Notes: generated from the letters alone by a model not told the origin. Shown: positions 9,781 through 19,679, counted from the stretch's first letter. The stretch: DNA of 64,000 nucleotides from an uncultured Paracoccaceae bacterium (GCA_947503965.1 CANNFU010000014.1:1-64000); one strand, 5' to 3'. Numbers and translations are program-made.

Positions 9781-10713
9781 CCCTGCCAATGGATCATCCG
9801 GCGCGGGCCAGAACACGCCCGCGTCGACCACTTGCCAATCAACGGATGGCAAAACATAGCTGACCCGCAGATGACCTGGCCCATCATCCGGCCAATCCGC
9901 CGTTGGCAATCCAGGCAGCGGGTCTTGTAAGGCGGGATGATCCAAGAAATCGGCCATTGCCGCTGACAACCCGTTACCCGCTACAGGATCCAGATTTGCA
10001 TTGCCGGCGATGACAAAGCTGTCCGGCACCGGCCCAAAACCCCCATCCAGAACGACCTGCCACATCCGCAGCTCATCGCGGTTACGCAGACCATTGCGGT
10101 CCTCGGGTCCATCGAACACGGGTGGTGTTGCCGCAAAGGTCAGCAGATGGAAGATCGCACCGTCATCATGTCGCACCGGCACAATCCAATGGCCGGAGGT
10201 CGAAAGACGCTGAACAGCCTGAAGGTCGGGCGGCAAAAATGGCGCATCGTCTATCTGTGGCAAAGTGGCACCCGGCAGGTCGCGCCAAAGAACATGTGAA
10301 AGGTCAGTGACATCATCGGTCATGACCGGCAGCCGCGACAGGATTGCCATGCCCCCATCCCCGGCAAATCGTCCGTAACCTTGCGCATCCCGCGCCTCGC
10401 CCCTGCGACCGTTCTGATCCAGATCAAGACCTGTCGCCATGCCTGTATTGGGGCGGCGCGCAAAGCGGTGGGGATAGCGGTCATCAAAAAGCCCGGCAAA
10501 CGCCGTCAGGGCCTGCCCTTCGAAGTCGTAGTCAAAATCGGTCAGGACCAGCACATCAGGATCAATCTGCGCAATAACATCGCGCACGGCGATGATTTGC
10601 GGGTCATCACCTTTGCGCAGATCGCGCAGCAACAACCCTGGCCCGTCACGGCTGAGCGGTGCAGCATAGGTGGCGATACGGATTGTGTCGGCCTGCCCTA
10701 TCATCGGCAGCAA
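9715..10713 (-). CDS. Endonuclease/exonuclease/phosphatase-family protein
   Basis: The product is an EEP-superfamily (DNase I-like) metal-dependent phosphoesterase. Visible elements are IRIATYAAPLSRDGPG near the N-terminus, VIAQIDPDVLVLTDFD, DSFVIAGNANLDPVAGNG and the C-terminal GPHRLVWVDI, which carries the catalytic His. A signal-peptide-like stretch (RRRRYAGGLILALLPMIGQA) runs upstream to about 10740, but that part has no ATG or GTG in frame before 10845. The start is therefore uncertain: TTG 10713, ATG 10704 or ATG 10845. It follows the membrane-protein gene directly. The N in place of the usual D in GNANLDP may affect activity. Confidence 0.82.
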   Translation of the reverse strand: MLPMIGQADTIRIATYAAPLSRDGPGLLLRDLRKGDDPQIIAVRDVIAQIDPDVLVLTDFDYDFEGQALTAFAGLFDDRYPHRFARRPNTGMATGLDLDQNGRRGEARDAQGYGRFAGDGGMAILSRLPVMTDDVTDLSHVLWRDLPGATLPQIDDAPFLPPDLQAVQRLSTSGHWIVPVRHDDGAIFHLLTFAATPPVFDGPEDRNGLRNRDELRMWQVVLDGGFGPVPDSFVIAGNANLDPVAGNGLSAAMADFLDHPALQDPLPGLPTADWPDDGPGHLRVSYVLPSVDWQVVDAGVFWPAPDDPLAGLLGSDGLATGPHRLVWVDIAR

Positions 10714-10721
10714 GGCCAGTA

Positions 10722-11558
10722 TCAGGCCGCCTGCATATCGTCTTCTGCGCGTTCGTATGCTTTTTTGCGCTGCATATGAATCATCTGCGCCACCCGGCTG
10801 AGTGCGACGCCGCGCATCAGTATACTTGCCGGCAAAAAGGCCCATGCGGTCACCGTCCATATCAGCGTATGTGTGTTATCAAGCTGGATCGGTGTTCCGA
10901 GCAGAGAGATCAGCTTTAACATCGCTGGAATCAGGAATGGTAATAGAAACCCTAAGATTGTGTTAATACGGCCGTCCCGCTGCAAGCGCTGTACCACGTC
11001 ACCGCCCGCTGTCGGATCGAATGTCGGCAGGTTGATCCATACGTTGAAAGCACCCGTGCGCCGAGGCCAATGGTGCAGTCGCAAGAGAATGATGAACCAC
11101 ATAATCGAGAACAGCGAAATAAGATAGCTCAGACCCGCCGCATCGCGCAGTTTCTGGACAAGAGCCGGATCAGTATCCGGCGGCATCGTCAGCACCATCA
11201 GCCGGACCGGCGAATACGGGAAATCAATCGCCTCACCGATCTGCGTCCCGCTCGCCTGAAAATACGCGGTAATGGTCGATGGATTTTCATAGCCCCGGAA
11301 GATCACCGACAAGCAAAGCACCGTTGCAAACAAGGCCGAAAAGCGGACGCGATTAAATGGAGGCGCATCGCGGAATTCAACCAGGCTAGGGCTGCTGGAG
11401 CTGTATTCCACAATCGTGAAGAGAGCCGCGAAAATCGCGACAAGTGCAATGACCTGTGTGTTATCATCGACACCGGTCGCCAAAAGCGCGGATGGCATGA
11501 CGATCAACATAACGACCATTATCGCGCGTGCAACGGCGCCTGGTAGTCGAGCAAACAC
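10722..11558 (-). CDS. Conserved membrane protein of unknown function
   Basis: This 278-aa protein has about six hydrophobic helices (residues 11-30, 35-50, 72-88, 140-160, 200-222 and 230-250) and a charged C-terminus. I recognise no domain. The GTG start at 11558 is preceded by GAGGG. It sits just upstream of the EEP-family gene and in the same direction as leuC-leuD, an arrangement I associate with leu loci of this family; functional linkage is unproven. Confidence 0.75.
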   Translation of the reverse strand: MFARLPGAVARAIMVVMLIVMPSALLATGVDDNTQVIALVAIFAALFTIVEYSSSSPSLVEFRDAPPFNRVRFSALFATVLCLSVIFRGYENPSTITAYFQASGTQIGEAIDFPYSPVRLMVLTMPPDTDPALVQKLRDAAGLSYLISLFSIMWFIILLRLHHWPRRTGAFNVWINLPTFDPTAGGDVVQRLQRDGRINTILGFLLPFLIPAMLKLISLLGTPIQLDNTHTLIWTVTAWAFLPASILMRGVALSRVAQMIHMQRKKAYERAEDDMQAA

Positions 11559-11884
11559 TGCGAATTAACCCTCTTTTGGACGATGCAACATCCGTCGCCA
11601 GTCCTGTTCTACCAAATATTACCTTCTAAATGACGGGCAAAGCTATCACCCCCCAGCCCTGCACAATCATATATTTACATATTAACAGCTTAGTTGGACA
11701 GAATGGATTGTCCAATGGTTTGAAGCATTCGTGATGCACCATGGCATGCGACAAAGTGCTAAAAATAAGGGGCAACACAATTTATACGCAAAACACACAA
11801 GCGAGATACCGCCTATGGTGGATATAAGGCTTTATTGCAACCGCAACGATGGGCCGCTGTCGGCCCATCGGATTTGATAGCATA
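11559..11884. other. Intergenic region downstream of leuD
   Basis: These 326 A+T-richer bases contain no convincing gene. They hold the hairpin at 11848-11869 just after leuD and presumably the promoter of the membrane-protein gene at 11558. Confidence 0.5.
11848..11869 (-). terminator. Hairpin downstream of leuD
   Basis: The perfect 9-bp inverted repeat GATGGGCCG / CGGCCCATC with a 4-base loop lies 16 bases beyond the leuD stop. There is no clear U-tract on the minus strand, so it may act as a 3' stability hairpin or a weak terminator. Confidence 0.5.
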
Positions 11885-12490
11885 TCAGACCCAGGGACGC
11901 GCCGCTGCGGCCTGTGCTTCGAAATGGTCAATTGCTGCCGCTTTTTCCATTGTCAGCCCAATGTCATCAAGACCGTTGATCAGGCAATGCTTTTTGAATG
12001 CGTCGACCGCGAAGTTGAAAACCTCTCCATCGGATGAGGTGACGGTCTGCGCCTCCAGATCAACTTCGATCCGAGCATTCGATCCCTTTTCGGCATCCTT
12101 AATCAAGATATCGACCTGGTCCTGCGGCAGCGCAATTGGCAGGATACCGTTCTTGAAGCAGTTGTTATAAAAGATGTCTGCAAAACTGGGGGCAATCACG
12201 CAGGTGATCCCGAAATCGGCAATCGCCCATGGGGCGTGTTCGCGGGATGATCCACAGCCAAAGTTGTCACCAGCCACAAGGATCTGCGCATCGCGATATT
12301 GCGGTTTGTTCAGCACGAAATCAGGAATTTCATTACCGTCATCGTCGTAACGCATCTCGTCAAACAGGTTCACGCCCAGCCCGGAACGCTTGATGGTTTT
12401 CAGAAACTGTTTGGGGATGATCATATCCGTGTCGATATTGACCAGTGGCAAGGGCGCAGCGATGCCGCTGAGTTTGGTGAATTTCTGCAT
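11885..12490 (-). CDS. leuD: 3-isopropylmalate dehydratase small subunit
   Basis: LeuD is the small, swivelling subunit of isopropylmalate isomerase and pairs with LeuC. The 201-aa length is normal. The family motifs [16 protein letters not shown] and [16 protein letters not shown] are present. It is third in the leuC-hypothetical-leuD transcription unit and is followed by a hairpin. Confidence 0.97.
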   Translation of the reverse strand: MQKFTKLSGIAAPLPLVNIDTDMIIPKQFLKTIKRSGLGVNLFDEMRYDDDGNEIPDFVLNKPQYRDAQILVAGDNFGCGSSREHAPWAIADFGITCVIAPSFADIFYNNCFKNGILPIALPQDQVDILIKDAEKGSNARIEVDLEAQTVTSSDGEVFNFAVDAFKKHCLINGLDDIGLTMEKAAAIDHFEAQAAAARPWV

Positions 12491-12634
12491 TGAGTCGATC
12501 CTTTCATCATGTCGCTGACACCGTCGGCTTTTCCAAATACCAGGGCGGCTGACACGATTGTTGTCATTGTTATCGTCGTTCCTGCGGCGGCAAGCGCCGC
12601 AATCCTTGTTTGTTCGTTCGCGCCGCCCGCAAGC

Positions 12635-13093
12635 CTAGCCACATGATGGCGCCAGCGCCCGGCTGATCGCCGCGGATGATCCTGCCAAGGGCAAGGCCGC
12701 ACTTTCCCCCGCCTGCGAGCCCAAAGTAAACGCACTACTTGCCCTGAGGCCATTGATTTGCCCCTGTGAAAGCGGGCCGGTCACGGCATAGAATTCGAGC
12801 CCGAATCCGGGTGGCGCGGTGATTTCGCCCTCGATCACCTGCGCGGCACCACCACCGATGCTGAGCGTCAGGTTTTCCTTGGCGCCGGCCTGCACGCCCC
12901 AGGCGCCCAGACTGACCAGCGCAATTTGCGGACCCCCATCAGCGATTTCACAATAAACAAGGACACAGGTTTCATCCGCATCTTCGGTGCAGATCCCTGC
13001 AACTATCTTTTCTCCGGCTTCCCACGTCTCCCAAGCGCCTTGGGCAGAAGCAGTGACCGGCAAGAGACACAGCAAGCCAGCCGCCAAACGCAT
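12635..13093 (-). CDS. Small secreted/periplasmic protein between leuC and leuD
   Basis: This 152-aa protein has a clear signal peptide ([19 protein letters not shown], cleavage after about residue 18) and two nearby cysteine pairs in GICTEDADETCVLVYC. No domain is recognised. Its ATG overlaps the leuC TAA by one base (TAATG), so it is translationally coupled to leuC although it is not a leucine enzyme. About 140 bp separate it from leuD. Confidence 0.8.
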   Translation of the reverse strand: MRLAAGLLCLLPVTASAQGAWETWEAGEKIVAGICTEDADETCVLVYCEIADGGPQIALVSLGAWGVQAGAKENLTLSIGGGAAQVIEGEITAPPGFGLEFYAVTGPLSQGQINGLRASSAFTLGSQAGESAALPLAGSSAAISRALAPSCG

Positions 13094-14499
13094 TACATCA
13101 TCTCCCGCACATCCGTTAGTTTCCCAGTAATTGCTGCTGCCGCCGCCATTGCGGGCGACATCAGATGCGTGCGTCCGCCGCGGCCCTGACGCCCTTCGAA
13201 GTTCCGGTTAGAGGTTGCCGCGCAACGCTCACCCGGGGCCAGTTGGTCGGGGTTCATCGCCAGGCACATCGAACAGCCCGCAAGGCGCCATTCGAAACCG
13301 GCTTCCTTGAAGATATCCGCCAGCCCCTCTTCCTCGGCCTGCGCACGGACCAGACCAGAGCCCGGCACCACCATCGCCCGCAACCCGTCTTTCTTCTTCT
13401 TGCCTTTCAGGATCGCCGCCGCAGCACGCAGATCCTCGATCCGGCCATTGGTGCAGGACCCGATAAAGACCGTATCAATCTCGATCTCTGACAGTGGCGT
13501 GCCGGGCTTGAGGTCCATGTAATCGAGCGACCGCTGTGCCGCACCAACCTTGCCACCTTCAAAGTCTTCGGCTGCGGGTACTTTTGCCGTGATCGGCAAC
13601 ACATCCTCGGGTGAGGTGCCCCAGGTCACGACAGGGGCGATATCTTCGCCCTTGATCGTCACAACCTTGTCCCAATGCGCATCGTCATCGGAATAAAGCG
13701 TCTTCCACCAGGCGACGGCAGCCTCCCATGCGGCCCCTTTGGGTGCATGCGGACGGCCCATGCAGTATTCAAATGTCTTTTCATCCGGCGCGATGATCCC
13801 GGCGCGCGCGCCGCCCTCGATCGCCATGTTGCAGACCGTCATGCGGCCTTCCATGGACAGATCGCGGATCGCCTCGCCCATATATTCGATAACGTAGCCC
13901 GTGCCGCCGGCTGTCCCGGTCTCGCCAATGATGGTCAGGGTGATATCTTTGGCCGTCACGCCGGGGCGCAGCTTGCCCGTGATCTCGACCTTCATGTTCT
14001 TGGATTTCTTCTGGATCAGCGTCTGCGTCGCCAGCACATGTTCCACCTCTGACGTGCCGATCCCGTGGGCCAGCGCGCCGAACGCCCCATGGGTAGCGGT
14101 GTGGCTGTCACCACAAACAACGGTCATGCCGGGCAAGGTCCAGCCCTGTTCAGGACCCACGATATGCACGATGCCCTGACGAACGTCGGAGACCGGATAA
14201 TAGTGGATACCAAAATCCTTAGCGTTCTTGTCCAGCGCGGCCACCTGAATTGCGCTGTCTTCGGTCATGTTCTTTGGGTCATCGCGACCGGGGGTTGTGG
14301 GTACGTTGTGGTCCGGCACCGCAATCGTCTTTTCAGGCGCGCGCACCTTGCGCCCGGCCAAACGCAGACCTTCAAAGGCCTGCGGGCTTGTCACCTCATG
14401 CACCAGATGGCGGTCAATATACAGCAAGCAGGTGCCGTCATCGGCTTCATGGGCGACATGGGCGTCCCAGATTTTATCATAGAGCGTTTTGGGGGACAT
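13093..14499 (-). CDS. leuC: 3-isopropylmalate dehydratase large subunit
   Basis: LeuC is the aconitase-type 4Fe-4S subunit that isomerises 2- to 3-isopropylmalate. Cluster cysteines are visible in [10 protein letters not shown] and in [12 protein letters not shown] near the C-terminus, and the substrate motif [13 protein letters not shown] is intact. The ATG at 14499 follows GGGAGAGGA and gives 468 aa; the upstream ATG at 14517 lacks such a site. A short open frame and a hairpin lie between the promoter region and leuC. Confidence 0.97.
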   Translation of the reverse strand: MSPKTLYDKIWDAHVAHEADDGTCLLYIDRHLVHEVTSPQAFEGLRLAGRKVRAPEKTIAVPDHNVPTTPGRDDPKNMTEDSAIQVAALDKNAKDFGIHYYPVSDVRQGIVHIVGPEQGWTLPGMTVVCGDSHTATHGAFGALAHGIGTSEVEHVLATQTLIQKKSKNMKVEITGKLRPGVTAKDITLTIIGETGTAGGTGYVIEYMGEAIRDLSMEGRMTVCNMAIEGGARAGIIAPDEKTFEYCMGRPHAPKGAAWEAAVAWWKTLYSDDDAHWDKVVTIKGEDIAPVVTWGTSPEDVLPITAKVPAAEDFEGGKVGAAQRSLDYMDLKPGTPLSEIEIDTVFIGSCTNGRIEDLRAAAAILKGKKKKDGLRAMVVPGSGLVRAQAEEEGLADIFKEAGFEWRLAGCSMCLAMNPDQLAPGERCAATSNRNFEGRQGRGGRTHLMSPAMAAAAAITGKLTDVREMM

Positions 14500-14550
14500 C
14501 GTCCTCTCCCGTATCAAATGTCAGTAATGGTCAGGCGTGCGGAAACGGGG

Positions 14551-14565
14551 GGGGCTGTCAGCCCC
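14551..14565 (-). promoter_or_regulatory. Hairpin in the leuC leader
   Basis: GGGGCT-GTC-AGCCCC forms a short G+C-rich hairpin about 50 bases before the leuC start. It overlaps the stop codon of a 28-codon upstream frame. This geometry would suit translation-dependent control, but no U-tract follows and no run of leucine codons is present. Confidence 0.4.
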
Positions 14566-14644
14566 GAGCAAGGATGGTGCAGGACGCGCCATAAAACCGC
14601 CACGGCAGGCGGGCGCGATCATCCATATCAAAAACCTTTTTCAT
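14558..14644 (-). CDS. Candidate 28-aa upstream peptide of leuC
   Basis: An ATG at 14644 opens a frame that begins MKKVFDMDDRARLPWRFYG and stops with TGA inside the leader hairpin, 58 bases before leuC. The composition is protein-like (charged start, W, F, Y), but no strong ribosome binding site is seen. It contains only two leucine codons, so it is not a classical leucine attenuator peptide. I report it because of its position; conservation is untested. Confidence 0.35.
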   Translation of the reverse strand: MKKVFDMDDRARLPWRFYGASCTILARG

Positions 14645-14967
14645 GACTGCTGAGATACACCGCCGCACTCATTGCCGCAAGAGCGACCTGACGCAAGGGA
14701 TCTGCGCAGTTTGCCAGCCGAACGCGTCATGCAAGCTGCCAACGAAATCCAATAGAAGCTGCCCTGGTTGCAGTTGCATGCGCCGGAAGCTTTGGCCAAA
14801 GGGCCGACAATGATAGGCGGGATGTGCAGGCAATTTTTGAGCTGGTTGTCGACTACAGAGACAACGAGAACGCGCTTTTCGGCGTCTGATAAAAAAGCCA
14901 GTATCGGACTGACACCAAATTCAGGCACCCGCGTTGCACGAACGTACGGATGCCTGGTCTTCCGATG
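14645..14967. other. Region upstream of the leu operon without a confident gene
   Basis: Open frames exist on both strands (minus 14641-14928, plus 14768-15178), but neither has a recognisable product or a good ribosome binding site, and the plus one runs antisense into the RTX gene. A third plus frame ends with ELVVDYRDNENALFGV at 14890 and could be a gene remnant. I call nothing here. Confidence 0.4.
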
Positions 14968-15924
14968 TTATGTGATGACGGGGTTCGTCGCAGCGGGTGC
15001 GGTCGCCCCTGCCTTGACGTCATCAAAAGTCTGTCGTGCGCCTTCTACGGACAGACTTGCGTCAACGGTCACGTCAACGCGAACGGACTCGACTACCGTT
15101 TCGATATCCAGGCTCCGGCCCAGAACAAACGCACGCGAGGTCTCGAACGTTTCGCCCTGCCCCGGTTCGTCGGCTTGATTGGCGAACGCCACCTCGATGT
15201 TGTAGCCGTCAAGGCCGTTGATTGTGCCCTCTGTCACTGTCACGAGAAGATCGGCATTGGCCGCGCTTGCGTCACTGGTATCAATTGTCATGACGATTTC
15301 ATCGTCAAGACCCAGTTCGCGAATGATAGCCACCGTTTGCTGATCGTCATCATCATTGGCCAGCGCATAGAATATATTTGAGCCCGCAACACCGTCCAGC
15401 TGACCGCGACCTGTTACCATGACAAGTTCATCGTCACCATCGCCGCCGAAGGCCTGTCCGCCCTCGCCCCATAGGAACAGATCGTCGTTGTCATCTTCAC
15501 CGCGCAGAACATCCGTGCCAGTGTTTCCGAAGACAACGTCATCGCCATCACCGGCCCGCACAATATCGTTGCCCGCGCCTGCATCAATAAAGTCGATACC
15601 GCCGCCACCTTCGATTGTGTCATTCCCGCCCAGTCCGAACAATCGGTCGTTATCGGCACCGCCGAAGATCACATCACGATCTTCACCGCCGGTAATCACA
15701 TCCTCACCGCCGCTCCCTCTGAGCGTGTCCAGACCGCCATTCCCATTGATAACATCGTCGCCCAGAAAGCCCAGAATCGTCTCGCTCTCTGCTGTGCCGT
15801 TAAGTTGATCATCTCCGGGGGTCCCACGAATTTCCTTGGGATCGTCGTCATCATCATCGCCGCCCAGAACAGGAATAAGAAGTGCACCCAGTCCAAGCAA
15901 AGCAAGAAGAATTGTAATGTCCAT
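14968..15924 (-). CDS. RTX-like calcium-binding protein
   Basis: This 318-aa protein starts with a hydrophobic segment (MDITILLALLGLGALLIPVLGG) followed at once by an Asp run. Residues 35-165 then carry nonapeptide repeats of the GGxGxDxUx type, for example GGEDRDVIFGGADNDRLFG. Such repeats bind Ca2+ and fold as a parallel beta-roll outside the cell. The remaining part is acidic and unrecognised. ATG 15924 is chosen because the hydrophobic segment then starts the protein; ATG 15957 is an alternative. Export through the Sec route or type I secretion cannot be decided here. Confidence 0.85.
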   Translation of the reverse strand: MDITILLALLGLGALLIPVLGGDDDDDDPKEIRGTPGDDQLNGTAESETILGFLGDDVINGNGGLDTLRGSGGEDVITGGEDRDVIFGGADNDRLFGLGGNDTIEGGGGIDFIDAGAGNDIVRAGDGDDVVFGNTGTDVLRGEDDNDDLFLWGEGGQAFGGDGDDELVMVTGRGQLDGVAGSNIFYALANDDDDQQTVAIIRELGLDDEIVMTIDTSDASAANADLLVTVTEGTINGLDGYNIEVAFANQADEPGQGETFETSRAFVLGRSLDIETVVESVRVDVTVDASLSVEGARQTFDDVKAGATAPAATNPVIT

Positions 15925-16108
15925 TAGCCGGGCCTCGTCAATCGCTGCGCTAATCAACTGTTAACCTGACATTGCACACCCAACAAGATAATCCGTGCAG
16001 CTATGGTTACCAACGTTGCCTTTTGGTCAGAACACGGCCCGGTCCTTGCCTGTCGAGGCCGCGTCATGCAAAGCTCTGATCACGCAATCAATCGACACAG
16101 GAAGCCGT

Positions 16109-17467
16109 ATGTCGCGCCACGTCAATATGAAAGGTCCCGATGACGCGGTTGCGGAAAGCAGAAGCGACATCGATCAGGTGATCAGTCTTGGCAGTGACCT
16201 GCTGGGGCAGGCGCAAACTGTTGTTGAGGGGCTGTTTCGCACCTGGAACCTGTATCAGATCGGCATCGCAATCGGGCTTTTTGTGCTGGCCCATCTGCTG
16301 CGCGCCATTTTGGGTCCACGTATTCGCGCCTGGATGGCGTCGCGGCATGATTGGCCCAAATGGCGCATGCGTATTCTGGTGGTCATCCACCAACGCCTGC
16401 GCGCGATCTTCTTTGTCGGACTGATCTGGGCCACGATCTTTGTCATGCGAGAGGTCACCTGGCCGAGCCGCAGCTATCTGCTGAGTATTATCGGCACGCT
16501 TGCTTTCGCATGGTTGCTGGTTGTCTTTGTGACCCGGCTGATCAAAAGCCCGCTTCTGCGCAAAGTGGTCCGTTACGGTGCCTGGATCTATGTGACCTTG
16601 CGCATCCTTGGTCTGCTGGAGCCGGCCGAACAACTGCTTGACAGTGCCGGTTTCACCGTGGGCGAGATCCGGTTTTCGCTGTTGCTGGTCATTCAGGCCC
16701 TTGTCATTCTGGGCGTGCTGATCACCGCGGCACGGTTCCTGACCACCACCACATCAGCCAAGATCAAAAGCAACGAAGACATCAGCCCCTCCATGCAGGT
16801 GCTGATCGTCAAAGGCGTGCAAGTCGCGTTTTACGGCGCGGCATTCTTTCTGGGCGTGCGCGCCCTGGGCATTGATCTGACCGGTCTTGCCGTTCTGTCG
16901 GGTGCGATTGGTGTCGGTATTGGTTTCGGTCTGCAAAAGGTCGTGTCAAACTTGGTGTCGGGCGTGATCATCCTGCTGGATAAGTCGATCAAACCGGGTG
17001 ACGTGATCAGCCTGGGCGACACGTTTGGTTGGATCAACTCGCTGGGTGCGCGTTATGTATCGGTCGTCACGCGCGACGGGCGTGAATACCTGATCCCGAA
17101 CGAGGACCTGATCACCGGTCAGGTGGTGAACTGGTCCCATTCGAACGAATTTGTCCGGCTCGATATTAACTTCGGCACCGCCTATCACGACAACCCGCAC
17201 GAGGTGCGGAAGATCGCGATTGAGGCCGCACAAAGTGTCGAGCGGGTGCTGAAACACCGCAACACCGTCTGCCATATCGTCAACTTCGGGGACAGTTCGG
17301 TGGACTATGTCCTGCGGTTCTGGATCAGGGACCCCACGGGCGGGCTGACGAATATCCGGGGCAATGTGTATCTTGCCCTGTGGGACGCATTTCAGGAACA
17401 CGGCATCAGCATTCCGTTCCCGCAACGCGAGGTCAAGATCATGGGTGGGGAGATGCCAAAATCCTAG
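16109..17467 (+). CDS. MscS-family mechanosensitive ion channel
   Basis: This 452-aa inner-membrane channel has about five to six transmembrane helices, a pore helix region LAVLSGAIGVGIGFGLQKVVSNLVSG and the following beta domain (SIKPGDVISLGDTFGWI). It resembles medium-length MscS proteins that open under hypo-osmotic tension. ATG 16109 follows AGGAAG; the upstream ATG at 15995 adds unrelated residues. It is divergent from the RTX gene. Confidence 0.92.
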   Translation: MSRHVNMKGPDDAVAESRSDIDQVISLGSDLLGQAQTVVEGLFRTWNLYQIGIAIGLFVLAHLLRAILGPRIRAWMASRHDWPKWRMRILVVIHQRLRAIFFVGLIWATIFVMREVTWPSRSYLLSIIGTLAFAWLLVVFVTRLIKSPLLRKVVRYGAWIYVTLRILGLLEPAEQLLDSAGFTVGEIRFSLLLVIQALVILGVLITAARFLTTTTSAKIKSNEDISPSMQVLIVKGVQVAFYGAAFFLGVRALGIDLTGLAVLSGAIGVGIGFGLQKVVSNLVSGVIILLDKSIKPGDVISLGDTFGWINSLGARYVSVVTRDGREYLIPNEDLITGQVVNWSHSNEFVRLDINFGTAYHDNPHEVRKIAIEAAQSVERVLKHRNTVCHIVNFGDSSVDYVLRFWIRDPTGGLTNIRGNVYLALWDAFQEHGISIPFPQREVKIMGGEMPKS

Positions 17468-17491
17468 GCTGCGCGATTACACGCGCAGCCT
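17466..17491. terminator. Bidirectional terminator between mscS and autotransporter
   Basis: AGGCTGCGCG / CGCGCAGCCT is a perfect 10-bp stem with a 6-base loop between two convergent genes. On the minus strand it is followed by GGATTTTGG. It starts within the mscS stop codon. Confidence 0.7.
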
Positions 17492-17528
17492 GATTGTGCC
17501 GTCCGGACGGGTGCCGGATGATATCACA

Positions 17529-19679
17529 TTAGAACCGAAAGCTGACATTGAGGCCAGCAGCGATAGCATCGGTATCATCATCAGCAAACCGGTATTCCGC
17601 ATCACCGGTGACGCTGACCTGATCAGTGCCCAGCAACACCGCACGGACCCCCGCGAACCCGCCCAAAACAGTTTCATCATCATTAAAGGCGGCCACGCTG
17701 AATTCTGCGTCATCCAAGCGACCGGACACATCATCGGCCTGCGTGTATCCTGCATCCAGCCCCGTCCGCAGGGTCGTTTGCACCGCACCCAGCATATAGT
17801 CCGCTTCAAGCTGGCCGCGCAGATGCAGGCTTTGTGCCGTGCGTTCGTCAAAAGACAGGTTGGTGTCGCCCGCACCCTCTTCGGTGTAGCTGTCGAACTG
17901 CGTCTGGGTGAATGTCGCGCTGCCCACGGGACGCAAGGACAGACCGCCCAGATCAAAGCTGGCACCGCGTGCGGTCAGGCCCGCGCTGATAAACCGCCCA
18001 TCGATATCTGCTGTTGCGTCTTGCTGCCCAGCGGTGCTGTCAAACACAAAGCGCGTGCTGTCATGCGCCTCGGCCCCGAACAGGATGCTGCCGGTGATGT
18101 CGGCAATTGCGGTGGGCATCATGACATAGGCCCCACCAAAGGCGCGTTCGCTTTCGATGTCATAAGATTGTTCATCCGTTGTAACGTTGCCGTTGGTCAC
18201 ACCACCGACAAAACCCAGCCGGGTTGCGCCGATTGCGGTGTCAAAGCCGGCCATGATCCCGGCGAAGTCGTGGGAAACGCCCAATTGATCGTCAGACCCT
18301 TCGCTTTCACCCGCCTCGCCCAGAATGCTGGCCCAAGGACCTGTTCCAGCGGTTGTGATCTGGGTATCAATGCTGCGATGGATGTTCAGGGCCACCGCGT
18401 CCGTCACGCCTTCCAAGGCGGCAAGACCCGTGGTTTCGATGAAAACCTGCCGATCGCCCAGATCAATCACGCCCAACCGGTCCGAGACATTCAGCGCCTC
18501 AACCCCTGCAATTTCCATCACGGCAGAACCGATCAAACCAACGTTCAGCGTATCCTCACCACCGCCCAGATCAATCGCACCAATGATCTGAGAGCCCGCG
18601 TCTAGCGTCACAGTTTGCGTGTCCTCACTGCCCAGAATAGCCAGCGCATTTTCACCTGTCGCAGAGATCAGGCCGCTATTATTGAAAATACTATCTGACC
18701 CCCTCATTTCGACACCGTTTGATAATGCGCCCTGTGTCAGGATGTTACCTTGGTTCACAAAACTGGTCTCATCATCAAGAAGAACGCCAATTGCTTCTGC
18801 GCCAAGTGTCTGGACAGTGCCGGTGTTCAAAGCCCGTCCACCGCTTTCCTCTAGCCGGATGCCGTCGGCCATTTCGCCTGCTGTCAGTATGCGGCCTGAA
18901 TTCTCGATCACCCCATTTATGCTATCCAATTCAACACCATCGGCGTTCACACCTGAGGTTTGGATCAAGCCGCTATTGATAAGTGTCCCGTTCGCCCGGT
19001 CAAATTCAACACCATCGCCACCTTCACCGGTAGTTATGATGTCACCGCTGTTTTCAATACGCACGTTTTCACCGCCAACATCGATACCTTCCGCCGTCTC
19101 TCCAATCGTGGTGATCAGACCAGTATTGACGAAGACGATGTCATTGCCATCAAGACTGGCCCCCTCGCCTTCCTCCGCTGTTGTGGAAAGCAGTCCGGCA
19201 TTTTCAAATCTGGCGCCATTGGCCTCAATCGTAATGGCGTCGGCGTCAAAGCCATTTGCGCGCAGTGTACCTGTATTCGTCACGATTGCATTGTCACCTG
19301 TAATCCGGATCGCACTTGCATCCTCACCATCGGACGAGATCAGGCCGCTGTTGGAGATCGCGACATTGACCCCGGACGCAAAGATACCTTCAGCGTCATC
19401 ACCAATTGTCGTGATTGTTCCTGCGTTATCGATAATGACGTCATCACCTCCGGCGTTCACGCCGTCGATTGCATCAGTGCTGATCGTTCCACCCTGGTCA
19501 ACTGTCAGGCTATCGCCATCATTGGGCAAATTGACCGTATCAGTAATCACTTCACCGTCACCGACGATGATTGTCTCTTGCGCGATTGCAGGCATTGCCG
19601 CGGCAATGGCGATGGCTGAAACAGTCAGCCGGGCGAAAGCAGGCCTGCGGTGTATGCGTGTATGAATGATCTTGGACAT
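17529..19679 (-). CDS. Autotransporter-domain surface protein with degenerate repeats
   Basis: This 716-aa protein has a signal peptide (residues 1-33, ending AMPAIAQ). Its passenger, residues 35-400, has about a dozen degenerate repeats of 20-25 residues containing NSGLISTxGExADGI, which predicts a beta-helix. The C-terminal region of about 270 residues forms a type V beta-barrel and ends in the typical Phe (LNVSFRF). It is therefore probably displayed at or released from the cell surface. The passenger function is unknown. It is monocistronic, with terminators on both sides. Confidence 0.9.
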   Translation of the reverse strand: MSKIIHTRIHRRPAFARLTVSAIAIAAAMPAIAQETIIVGDGEVITDTVNLPNDGDSLTVDQGGTISTDAIDGVNAGGDDVIIDNAGTITTIGDDAEGIFASGVNVAISNSGLISSDGEDASAIRITGDNAIVTNTGTLRANGFDADAITIEANGARFENAGLLSTTAEEGEGASLDGNDIVFVNTGLITTIGETAEGIDVGGENVRIENSGDIITTGEGGDGVEFDRANGTLINSGLIQTSGVNADGVELDSINGVIENSGRILTAGEMADGIRLEESGGRALNTGTVQTLGAEAIGVLLDDETSFVNQGNILTQGALSNGVEMRGSDSIFNNSGLISATGENALAILGSEDTQTVTLDAGSQIIGAIDLGGGEDTLNVGLIGSAVMEIAGVEALNVSDRLGVIDLGDRQVFIETTGLAALEGVTDAVALNIHRSIDTQITTAGTGPWASILGEAGESEGSDDQLGVSHDFAGIMAGFDTAIGATRLGFVGGVTNGNVTTDEQSYDIESERAFGGAYVMMPTAIADITGSILFGAEAHDSTRFVFDSTAGQQDATADIDGRFISAGLTARGASFDLGGLSLRPVGSATFTQTQFDSYTEEGAGDTNLSFDERTAQSLHLRGQLEADYMLGAVQTTLRTGLDAGYTQADDVSGRLDDAEFSVAAFNDDETVLGGFAGVRAVLLGTDQVSVTGDAEYRFADDDTDAIAAGLNVSFRF

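Noticed and set aside
14641..14928. 95-aa minus-strand frame upstream of the leu operon
   Set aside because: No ribosome binding site, low-quality composition and no family resemblance.
18619..19665. 348-aa plus frame antisense to the autotransporter
   Set aside because: Its repeats mirror the passenger repeats; the minus strand has signal peptide, barrel and terminal Phe.
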